Positions 24,216 to 31,319 of a stretch of 41,027 nt of DNA are shown here, in pieces. This DNA comes from Euryarchaeota archaeon UBA287 (GTDB lineage: Archaea; Thermoplasmatota; UBA186; UBA287). The stretch spans positions 1,358 through 42,384 of the forward strand of contig DAEG01000062.1 of the NCBI GenBank assembly GCA_002495235.1, given 5' to 3'. Position 1 is the stretch's first letter. The number at the start of each line of letters is the position of its first letter. The notes below the pieces were generated by a model. It saw nothing but the letters and a program-made list of their open reading frames with translations, searched no databases and was not told the origin of the DNA. A program made the position numbers and the translations under genes.

Positions 24216-27200
24216 TGTTCTCACTACTCACAAGGTATTCTGAGAGCACAACCTCCCGTACTCCAGAAGTATTGGTTGAAGTGTCCGAATGAACTTTTCT
24301 GAACCGATCCGGCGATATCCCGGCTCTGATTTTTGCAACTATCTTTAATGGATCAATATCATTTTCGATACTTTTTTCCACCTCGGTCACCCTGGGCTTC
24401 TGCAATCCGCCATCTCTTATCAGGTCAAGAACTGCCTGAAGATAATCTTCATCATCGTCGGTTAGCTCTGGTTTGTGGATTATGGCCTTTATTCTCTTGA
24501 TCAATTTTGACTCATGACTCGTTCCTGTTGGGATTCTGGCGGATTCCTCCGCGCTCATCACGACCCCATCAAAAGCTTTTTTATTACGCTCCAGATGCTT
24601 ATAAAAATCTGGTTTTAACTCTCTTCGCTCTGTGTTTTTTTGCGCCTCGAGGATCTTGGAGGCCGTGGAAAAATCCACTTCTTTAACATTTTCGCCCTCG
24701 GTCTGGAAGATTTTTCTGAACTTATCCTGTCTGAAAAATGTGATCACGGAATCTTGTTCGGAGTCATAGCCCCTTGCGGTTCTTGCCTTCTTTGGGAGGC
24801 GCTTTATTCTTTCATACAGCTCCTTGTTGTTGTCCCGGAGATCTCTCAAAAAAGTTAGGTACCCCAATTCAGGATTCTCCTCTTCGTTCTCTCCGGTAAT
24901 CTGCTCTTTTGAGGTCAATTTTTTGAACAGATCATGTGATTTGATTTCTTCGTCTGTGAGTAAAACTGCATCATTTCCCAGCATCTCGATGAATGCCTTT
25001 ATCTTTGATTCCGCCGCTTCCTCCAGGCCAATGTTTTCGTTTATTGGTCCGGCAGGGAAAAAGTTGTACGTGTATATCTGGCCGAATGGTGGGTTCTTAC
25101 TGACTCTGTTGACCCTGCCGACTCTCTGCATCATCCGGACCGGATTCCATGGGATATCGTAGTTTATAACAACATTGGATCTGTGGAGGTTTACGCCTTC
25201 TGATAATATGTCTGTAGATATCAGTATCCGAACATCATCCTCTTGTTTTTGAGGGCTGAGATTCGCATCAAAATTCTGCAGGATCTTTTTTCTCATGCCT
25301 TCGGGAGACTGGCTGTGAAAAGCAAGGACAGAGCCTTTGAAATATCTATTGAGTTTGGATTCTAGATAGGTTGCAGTATCTTTTGATTCTGTAAAGACTA
25401 TCAACTTGTGCTTTTTCAGGGTTTCATCTGATTTTAATATCTCAATAAATCTGTCGAGCTTAGGGTCCTGATCAATATGACTCCACATCTCCCCAATTTT
25501 TTTCAGGAGGTTTAAATCGTGCTCCAGATCTTTAATGAGATCGGGAGTGAAATCCTCCGCAGGATATATCGAGACTTTGTCTTCATCAATCAATCTTTGT
25601 ATGGTGTCTTCATCATCTCTCTCCCGCAACTCAAAGATTTTTTTAATATTCTTGCTCGTACACACGTAGCCCTTGTTGTATTGCGCGATAAATCCAGATG
25701 TTGAATCGATAAAACGGCCTATTGTTTTTTTGAATGCACAGAAACTGCTTTCGAGACGTTTCAGTAGCAGTATCTTCATTAAACGGCCCATGTTCCTCTG
25801 GTGTGTCTGCTGATTCTCAGGCAGTTCCTCTTTCAGATATAACAGCGGCGTGTATCTTGCATACCTGAAATCATTTATGATAAGTTCCAGCGTGGTGTTG
25901 AAGGTTTTATCCAGGTCTTCATCAAAATGGTAGACCACAGGCTCAGGATCCCTGATCTCCGGGAATTTTAATTTGTTTCTATTCAGATCCTCTTGGTAGT
26001 ATTTTATGATGTTACTTCTTGTTCTGCGAACCATCAGATATTGTAAAACGTTCTCCCGAATGTCCTTTGCGTTCTCCTGAACGACCCGGATATACTCATC
26101 TTTATCGGTTTGTCTGCTCAGATTTTTCAGTCTGGTCTGGAGGGTGTTGAAATATCTTTCAATATCGCGAACTTTAGGATTTGGTAATGTTGATCTGTGT
26201 GCGAGCTGAAAAAGCTTGATCTGGCTGAGGATATCGAGTGGTGTATTGTTCAGGGGCGTGGCGGATACGAGAATGACACGCTTGCCACTGCAGATACTAA
26301 AAAGCTCATCGTACATCTGGGTGGTTTCGGTTCTGAATCGGTGAGATTCGTCAATAAATACGTTTGTATATCCATCGACGCCCTGTTCTACCAGCTTATC
26401 CAGCTTACCTATCGACTCAAATTTTGACTGCCTCACCCCAAAATCCCTGAAAACGTTGGGCCAGGAACCCGGGTTATCTTCATCGATGAGAGCAGGTGGA
26501 GCGATAACAAGGTTTCTACCATCCAGCTGCTTGGCCAGCATTGCGGCGATATAGGTTTTTCCAAGACCCACCACATCCGAAAGAAATACACCATGGTATT
26601 CTTCCAGCTTTGATTTTGCATCTATTACGGCGTCTTTTTGATATTCCAGCTCCATGAAGTTATCCGGGTGATAATCGAAATCCAGCTCTTCTTGATCCAG
26701 ATCTATTTTTTCTTTCAGATACTCATAAAGGAATTTTAAATAGAGCTCGTAGGGAGTGATTTCATTGTTTATCCACGTGTGCTTTTGAACGGTTTCAATA
26801 TATTTTTCTGAAACGTCAATAGCCTTTTCCCACAGCTCATTGAATTTTACCTCAGAGAACTCGTAATCTGCATAGTTTTTAAGTTCAACATTGAATTCGA
26901 GGTTGTTTCTAAGTCCGGATTCGGTGAAGTTGCTTGAGCCCGTTATTACTCGGCCCACATCCCTGTCGCCTTCTTTAAATCTCATTATGTACAATTTTGC
27001 GTGCATATTTCCTTCCGGATAGGCTCGAATTTCCAATTTCTTGTTTTTAAGCCACTCTATGAACTTCAGCACTCCTTCTTCCACATCCTCAGAATCATTT
27101 GATTCATCCATCTCGGATATGACTTTTTTGTCGAAGTCATCTTTTAACTCTTTTGCAGATAGTAGTTCTTGTTGGCCATAGCGCGACTCTTCAATCATCC

Positions 27201-27405
27201 GATATGTTTTTTGATCTGTGTTTATTCCTATGAGAATTCTTATCTTTTCTGTGTTCTCCAAGGATTTATAGATCGCCTTGAAACCTGAGGAGCGAAAGTA
27301 TCCTACAAGGCAATCGAAGAAACGAGTGTCTTTGATGAGTTCGGAGAAGCGCTGCTGAAGATTATGACCCTCCTCGTTTGTGATAAATGTAAGATCCTCT
27401 GTCAT
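24208..27405 (-). CDS. PLD-nuclease/SNF2-like helicase fusion, restriction or defence effector
   Basis: A 1065-residue protein. A phospholipase-D-type nuclease domain at the N-terminus carries one HxK motif (H135-A-K137) followed by GSSNFTESGLRNN (157-168). The superfamily 2 motor follows, with Walker A DVVGLGKT (277-284), DESH (352-355), SATPLNN (381-387), STDILSEGVNL (730-740) and QRVGRVNR (760-767). One HKD motif per chain implies a dimeric nuclease. The C-terminal 300 residues are charged and unassigned. The ATG at 27405 is chosen for its AGGAGAG ribosome site; a TTG at 27438 is the longer option. It is co-transcribed with the adenine methyltransferase, and together they look like an ATP-dependent restriction-modification system. 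Composition is more AT-rich than the flanking chromosome. Confidence 0.9.
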   Translation of the reverse strand: MTEDLTFITNEEGHNLQQRFSELIKDTRFFDCLVGYFRSSGFKAIYKSLENTEKIRILIGINTDQKTYRMIEESRYGQQELLSAKELKDDFDKKVISEMDESNDSEDVEEGVLKFIEWLKNKKLEIRAYPEGNMHAKLYIMRFKEGDRDVGRVITGSSNFTESGLRNNLEFNVELKNYADYEFSEVKFNELWEKAIDVSEKYIETVQKHTWINNEITPYELYLKFLYEYLKEKIDLDQEELDFDYHPDNFMELEYQKDAVIDAKSKLEEYHGVFLSDVVGLGKTYIAAMLAKQLDGRNLVIAPPALIDEDNPGSWPNVFRDFGVRQSKFESIGKLDKLVEQGVDGYTNVFIDESHRFRTETTQMYDELFSICSGKRVILVSATPLNNTPLDILSQIKLFQLAHRSTLPNPKVRDIERYFNTLQTRLKNLSRQTDKDEYIRVVQENAKDIRENVLQYLMVRRTRSNIIKYYQEDLNRNKLKFPEIRDPEPVVYHFDEDLDKTFNTTLELIINDFRYARYTPLLYLKEELPENQQTHQRNMGRLMKILLLKRLESSFCAFKKTIGRFIDSTSGFIAQYNKGYVCTSKNIKKIFELRERDDEDTIQRLIDEDKVSIYPAEDFTPDLIKDLEHDLNLLKKIGEMWSHIDQDPKLDRFIEILKSDETLKKHKLIVFTESKDTATYLESKLNRYFKGSVLAFHSQSPEGMRKKILQNFDANLSPQKQEDDVRILISTDILSEGVNLHRSNVVINYDIPWNPVRMMQRVGRVNRVSKNPPFGQIYTYNFFPAGPINENIGLEEAAESKIKAFIEMLGNDAVLLTDEEIKSHDLFKKLTSKEQITGENEEENPELGYLTFLRDLRDNNKELYERIKRLPKKARTARGYDSEQDSVITFFRQDKFRKIFQTEGENVKEVDFSTASKILEAQKNTERRELKPDFYKHLERNKKAFDGVVMSAEESARIPTGTSHESKLIKRIKAIIHKPELTDDDEDYLQAVLDLIRDGGLQKPRVTEVEKSIENDIDPLKIVAKIRAGISPDRFRKVHSDTSTNTSGVREVVLSEYLVSSENNE

Positions 27406-27491
27406 GCGTTTCTCTCCTGGCGCTGGTCTTTTGTGCAAGCTCTTTTTACGGCGTCTTTAGACCTCTTTTCTGTACCTCTCACTCTCATCAT
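27402..27491 (-). CDS. Candidate 29-residue basic leader peptide of the defence cassette
   Basis: A short ORF starting ATG-ATG at 27491, preceded by a GAGGT-like ribosome site (about 27498-27503). It ends with a TGA that overlaps the helicase ATG (GCATGACAG). Ten of 29 residues are Lys or Arg, and there is one Cys. It fills the transcript leader predicted from the TATA-like box near 27526. The stop-start overlap is the arrangement of translational coupling, so this may be a leader peptide that sets helicase expression. No family is recognised, and chance cannot be excluded for an ORF this short. Confidence 0.35.
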   Translation of the reverse strand: MMRVRGTEKRSKDAVKRACTKDQRQERNA

Positions 27492-27517
27492 GCGGAACCT
27501 CGTTTGTAGATAGGCAG

Positions 27518-27533
27518 ACTTATTTTTAAATCT
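27518..27533 (-). promoter_or_regulatory. TATA-like box of the PLD-helicase/methyltransferase operon
   Basis: On the minus strand GATTTAAAAATAAG is centred near 27526. The predicted start near 27500 leaves a leader of about 95 nt before the helicase ATG, unlike the leaderless housekeeping genes. The rest of the 27439-27706 gap holds no gene apart from the short leader ORF. Confidence 0.5.
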
Positions 27534-27676
27534 TTTTGCATCCCACTGCATTGGCTAGAAACAATCCTGTTAGAACGCTTATAATATAAGCCACGACGGT
27601 GTAAACTTTTGATGATCCTCCTTGTGGGGATCGTTCCCATACAAAAGCGATTGGTTGCGGCTCTTCAAACGGCTAA

Positions 27677-27689
27677 CCTTTTATATTGA
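27677..27689 (+). promoter_or_regulatory. TATA-like box of the CPBP-family gene
   Basis: CTTTTATATTG, centred near 27682, lies 25 nt before the ATG at 27707, so the promoter of this possibly damaged gene looks intact. Confidence 0.6.
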
Positions 27690-27706
27690 GACCGGAATGA
27701 GCGTAT

Positions 27707-28408
27707 ATGAAGGCTCTGGTTAGGGATCTGCTATTGACGCTGCTCACAGTTCTGTGGGCTGCGATAGCTCAGGGCTTTCATGCGCTCACAGAGGGCAGCG
27801 CATCTGTGATCCCTGGCAACCTGATCCTCTGTTCTATCTTCTTTTTTCCTCTGTGGTTCGAGCTGATAAGAAAGAGATCACCATTCGAGCAGTACGGTTT
27901 CAGGATGGACAGGAGTATAGTGCTGAACACGGTTCTGCTGGGTGTGGTCATGCCCCTAATATCGCTGATGGTCATCTCTATTTTTGGCCTTGTTGCAGAG
28001 TACGCAGTGATCTATGCATCCGTGGATCCTCGAATTTCGGGGCTTTCTCACCTCTGGTGGCGGTGTTCGTCCTTTTCCCACAGGCGCTTTACGAAGAGCT
28101 CATATTCGGAGGCTTTCATCCAGTTCAAGATAAATGCCCTGACGCACAGGAGATGGCCCGGCATAGCTGTGCAGTCTATCCTCTTTGTTCTGGTTCATGG
28201 GATCATATTCCCGAGCGCTGCGACAGGAGAGCTCCTGACAGATCCCAGGATAATAGTCATCATGGTGTCCATTGTTCTTCCGAACTCGCTGCTCTTTGGT
28301 ATGGCTGATGAGAGAGCGAGATCAATAGTTCCTTCATGGATCATGCACGGTATCGGACTCGTGGTTTCAACCATATCGGGCTATGGCATAAATTTTTTAG
28401 CGCTCTGA
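27707..28408 (+). CDS. CPBP-family intramembrane protease with two compensating frameshifts (possible pseudogene)
   Basis: A 233-codon open frame with hydrophobic helices at both ends, and FVLVHGII and a late WIMHGIGLV segment, as in CPBP (Abi/CAAX-like) membrane proteases. Between about 28030 and 28116 the annotated frame gives a polar, Ser/Arg/Trp-rich stretch. The adjacent frame instead encodes FSPLVAVFVLFPQALYEEL followed by IFGGF, the expected helix with the catalytic Glu-Glu motif. One missing base near 28030 (CCTCG for CCTTCG) and one extra base near 28116 (TTTCATC for TTTATC) would explain it. As written, the product lacks the EE motif and should be inactive. Either the gene is decaying or the sequence has two base-calling errors. 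Confidence 0.7.
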   Translation: MKALVRDLLLTLLTVLWAAIAQGFHALTEGSASVIPGNLILCSIFFFPLWFELIRKRSPFEQYGFRMDRSIVLNTVLLGVVMPLISLMVISIFGLVAEYAVIYASVDPRISGLSHLWWRCSSFSHRRFTKSSYSEAFIQFKINALTHRRWPGIAVQSILFVLVHGIIFPSAATGELLTDPRIIVIMVSIVLPNSLLFGMADERARSIVPSWIMHGIGLVVSTISGYGINFLAL

Positions 28409-28436
28409 CAGAGGAGCCCGAGATCGCTGAGATCTT

Positions 28437-29768
28437 TCACGCCTTTGAGGCGTAGAGCGCTCCCTTGAAACCGTCCTTCCTGAACTTTGCGTAGACCGTT
28501 ACGCCCTTGAAGATCATGTCGAACAGCATGCCAAGCCATATGCCGAGGATCCCCATATGAAGGACAAATCCAAGGACGTATGCAAAGACAAGCCTGACGG
28601 CGAATCTTCCTATGAGCGTGACGTACATCGGGAACATCGTGTTGCCAGCCCCCCTGAGCGCCCCGGTCATTGAGAAGTCCAGCGCCAGGAATATCTGTGA
28701 GACGCCCATGAGCCTCAGATACAGGCGGCTGGTCTCTATGACCGCCGGCTCTCCGGGCACGAATATCCACGATAGCTGATCCGGGAAGAAAAAGAACGTG
28801 AGTCCGAGAACACCCATCAGAATAACGCTCATTCTGAGAGATTCCTCGGCGGCCCTCTTTGCCTTTTCTTCATCTCCCCTGCCGAGGTTCTGCCCGACAA
28901 GAACGGCAGAACTGGTGTAGAAACCGAAGCCCGGCATGAAGGAGAGAGCCTCTATCCTGTTGCCTATCAGATGCGCAGCGAGGACTACAGGACCCAGAGA
29001 GGACACCATCCCCGTGTATATCATGTTGGACACCTGTATGCCTATCTGTTCCGCGGAGTTTGGAAGACCTATGTACAGTATCTCCCTCCAGTGACGCCTT
29101 TTCATAGAGAGACCCATGCGAAGCGCTCTGTTGCCTGAGGAGAATACCAGAGCGTACATGACGGCGCTCACCGCGAAAGCCATGGTTGTGGCCACAGCGG
29201 CTCCGCCGACCCCCATCTCGGGAAAAGGACCTATGCCAAAGACCAGCAGTACGTCAAACACGGCGTTTAGGGAGTTGGCCACCGCGTCCACGTAGAGTGG
29301 TGTTCTCGTATCGCCCGCTCCCCTGAAGACGTTTGCGCAGAGATAGCCGTACGACATGAATGGCACGCCCAAAAGCACTATTGTCAGGTACTCTCGTGTC
29401 CTATACATCACGACGGGGTCATCGGTCATGACCGAGATGAAGGGATCCTGAGCGATCAGACCCACGATCATCAGAACCACACCTATTATGAGGGACAGAA
29501 GTGAGGACTCCGCGAGGACCTCATTAGCTTCATCGTACTTTTTCATGCCGAAGAAATGCGCGACCACCACCATGGCTCCGGCGGATATTGCTATCATGAC
29601 AGCCTGAAATAGAAAGATCAGTATGTTGGATATGCCTACCGCGTCCACTTCGCGGTATCCTAGCCTGCCTACAACTATCATATCGACCGTTGTGACAAGG
29701 AGCCTGAGAATGTTTGATCCTATAGCGGGAAGGGCTATGTCTATGACCTCTCGTCTGGCGCCGTCCAT
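28437..29768 (-). CDS. MATE-family multidrug/cation antiporter
   Basis: A 443-residue protein with about twelve transmembrane helices in two similar halves. It shows typical MATE segments: IALPAIGSNILRLLVTTVDMIVVGRLG at the start, NVFRGAGDTRTPLYV, GVGGAAVATT, GLPNSAEQIG in the second half and GALRGAGNTMFPM. Such proteins expel organic cations or metabolites in exchange for Na+ or H+. The ATG directly follows the stop codon of the YgjP-like gene, so this is the last gene of the minus-strand operon that begins with the lysine aminotransferase-like gene. The substrate is unknown. Confidence 0.93.
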   Translation of the reverse strand: MDGARREVIDIALPAIGSNILRLLVTTVDMIVVGRLGYREVDAVGISNILIFLFQAVMIAISAGAMVVVAHFFGMKKYDEANEVLAESSLLSLIIGVVLMIVGLIAQDPFISVMTDDPVVMYRTREYLTIVLLGVPFMSYGYLCANVFRGAGDTRTPLYVDAVANSLNAVFDVLLVFGIGPFPEMGVGGAAVATTMAFAVSAVMYALVFSSGNRALRMGLSMKRRHWREILYIGLPNSAEQIGIQVSNMIYTGMVSSLGPVVLAAHLIGNRIEALSFMPGFGFYTSSAVLVGQNLGRGDEEKAKRAAEESLRMSVILMGVLGLTFFFFPDQLSWIFVPGEPAVIETSRLYLRLMGVSQIFLALDFSMTGALRGAGNTMFPMYVTLIGRFAVRLVFAYVLGFVLHMGILGIWLGMLFDMIFKGVTVYAKFRKDGFKGALYASKA

Positions 29769-30329
29769 TCAGAACCTGAATTTCTTCAGTCCTTTTCTAA
29801 TTTCCTTATATCTGGGGCAGAGTTCCTCCACTGTCTGCCAGAATAGCTTTGAATGACTGAAATGTATGAGGTGCGCCAGCTCGTGAACCACGAGATATTC
29901 CCGCATCTCTCCGGGGAGACAGGCGATGCGGAAGTTGAATGAGAGCACACCCTTTGCGGAGCAGCTTCCCCAGTACCTCGTGTCAACGATCCTGATCCCC
30001 TTCGGCCTGACGTTCATGAGGTCGGATAGCCGTTTCACGGCATTGTCGAGATATTTTCCGCTCTCTCTGCGCAGAACGCTCTCGCCGTCCCTGCCGCTGA
30101 TCCACTGGCCATCAAAGTAGAACCCGTTCGCCGTGAGTAGCTGTGTCTTATCCGCGCTTTTTCTGTAGATTCTCTCTACGTCCCTGGGGTCAACAAGGTA
30201 GAGCCAGTGCTCGTCAGGCAGGACTATCTCGACTACGTCGCCCTTCATTCGCAGGTATATGTACTTCCTGCTTCTCCCCTTTTTGACCTCGTATTCTACG
30301 GTATTTCCATCTATGTCTATGAATGGCAT
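29769..30329 (-). CDS. YgjP-like (DUF45) zinc metallopeptidase-fold protein
   Basis: A 186-residue protein. The N-terminal half has short beta strands typical of YgjP (SRKYIYLRMKGDVVEIVLP) and the C-terminal half holds the zinc site. The site consists of VVHELAHLIHFSHSKLFW, with His149, Glu150 and His153 plus a third His at 159, preceded by RYWGSCSAKGVLSFNFRI. Family members resemble SprT/M48 metallopeptidases; physiological substrates are mostly unknown. It is located between the lipoate ligase genes and the MATE gene, overlapping the end of the former by 13 nt. All zinc-site residues are present. Confidence 0.88.
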   Translation of the reverse strand: MPFIDIDGNTVEYEVKKGRSRKYIYLRMKGDVVEIVLPDEHWLYLVDPRDVERIYRKSADKTQLLTANGFYFDGQWISGRDGESVLRRESGKYLDNAVKRLSDLMNVRPKGIRIVDTRYWGSCSAKGVLSFNFRIACLPGEMREYLVVHELAHLIHFSHSKLFWQTVEELCPRYKEIRKGLKKFRF

Positions 30330-30604
30330 GACTCTTCCCTTATCAGCTCTATGATATCATCAGCAGATATGCCTATCGCTTCAACGCCGTCAAAGAAGGA
30401 TCTCACCAGAGTCTCCGCCTCTGTCAGCGTCGTTCCGGACAGTGAGCTCTCGAGAGATGCCAGCCTTTCTTCAGGATAGATGAAGAAGTCCCCTGTCAGC
30501 CTTACTCCCTCTATCCTTCCACCGCTGAACGAAGCGCTGCACCTTATGAGCTTTCCGCTCTTCTTAACGCTGATAGTTCCACTCCCTGCTAACGAACTTT
30601 GTTC
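30317..30604 (-). CDS. Lipoate-protein ligase accessory (C-terminal) domain in shifted frame, no canonical start
   Basis: An open stretch of 95 codons in the +1 frame relative to lplA. It reads GTISVKKSGKLIRCSASFSG, then GRIEGVRLTGDFFIYPEE and LASLESSLSGTTL, and ends in a helical part close to ISADDIIELIREE. This matches the LplA C-terminal accessory domain (LplB in bipartite ligases): Gly-rich turns, GDFF, and the final helical pair. The bounds given run from just after an upstream in-frame stop (30605-30607) to TAG. There is no ATG, GTG or TTG before the conserved region. It is therefore either a piece of a single lplA gene split by a frameshift near 30566-30595, or a separate subunit using a rare start such as ATC. 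Bipartite lipoate ligases need both parts for lipoyl-AMP formation. Confidence 0.6.
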   Translation of the reverse strand, partial: EQSSLAGSGTISVKKSGKLIRCSASFSGGRIEGVRLTGDFFIYPEERLASLESSLSGTTLTEAETLVRSFFDGVEAIGISADDIIELIREESCHS

Positions 30605-31319
30605 TCAGCTCTTCCTTTTTATTCCGCTCTTTTTCGCTGAGTTCGCCCAGCATGACGTCCACTCCGAGGCCGGATGAGAAGCCTTTCGCCAGGGCCTCTG
30701 TGATTCTGTCCTTTCCTACATCGCCGAGCTCTCTCTTTATGGACGTAACCCGCGCCTCTGCGCTCTTTATACCCTTGTCAGATATCTTCTCCTTACCTAT
30801 CCTGAGTGCCTTGAACATGAGATCCTCATCTATCTCATAGATGAGAGTGCCGTGCTGCAGCAGGCTGCCCTTCTTCATGGTCTGGGCGCTGCCAGATATC
30901 TTTTTTCCGTTGACCTCCACGTCATTTATGCCTCTGAACTTGGCGTTCAGACCAAGATTCTCCAAGGCTATCACTAGGCAGTTGCACACGAGCTCGAAGG
31001 TCTCTCTCACATTCTTTCCGTTCTTTCCCAATCCCTCGGCAATGCTCTCCCATCTGTCTATAGGGCAGACAAAGCTGTAGGTTATCTCGTCGTCGTGAAA
31101 GACCGCCCCGCCCCCGGTCATCCTGCGCACAACGTCTATGCCGTGGGCTCTGCAGAACTCCTCATCCACTTCGTCACTGATGGACTGGAAGTAGCCTATT
31201 GATACCGCTATCGGTCTCCAGGTGTAAAGCCTGAGAGTCGGCTCGCTGGAGAGCTCCGTCAGCGCGGCATCCTCTGCCATGTTGTTGTAGGCGTCCTGCG
31301 ACTCTACCAGGAGTCTCAT
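30564..31319 (-). CDS. lplA: Lipoate-protein ligase, catalytic domain
   Basis: A 251-residue biotin/lipoate ligase-fold enzyme that activates lipoate with ATP and attaches it to a lysine of 2-oxoacid dehydrogenase E2 or glycine cleavage H protein. The signature RRMTGGGAVFHDDEITYSF, then RGINDVEVNGKKISGSAQ (catalytic Lys) and GSLLQHGTLIYEIDEDLM are clear. The ATG at 31319 overlaps the stop of the aminotransferase gene (ATGA). The protein ends at EWNYQR, a point where single-chain ligases continue into their accessory domain; that domain is found just downstream in another frame. As it stands the catalytic domain alone would be the bipartite (LplA) form. Confidence 0.9.
   Translation of the reverse strand: MRLLVESQDAYNNMAEDAALTELSSEPTLRLYTWRPIAVSIGYFQSISDEVDEEFCRAHGIDVVRRMTGGGAVFHDDEITYSFVCPIDRWESIAEGLGKNGKNVRETFELVCNCLVIALENLGLNAKFRGINDVEVNGKKISGSAQTMKKGSLLQHGTLIYEIDEDLMFKALRIGKEKISDKGIKSAEARVTSIKRELGDVGKDRITEALAKGFSSGLGVDVMLGELSEKERNKKEELRTKFVSREWNYQR

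Noticed and set aside
20742..27500. Classification of the cassette as DISARM or BREX
   Set aside because: No DrmA/DrmB/DrmC, PglZ, BrxC or BrxL genes are present on either side; flanks are ordinary chromosomal genes.
27598..27645. Hairpin-like GATCC...GGATC near the CPBP gene
   Set aside because: The stem is only about five base pairs with a loop of similar size, sits upstream of the predicted promoter, and has no T-run, so neither a terminator nor an operator can be supported.
20562..27706. Integration at a tRNA or flanking attachment repeats for the AT-rich cassette
   Set aside because: Both gaps (20562-20741 and 27439-27706) were read for tRNA T-loop sequence and shared direct repeats by eye; none was found.
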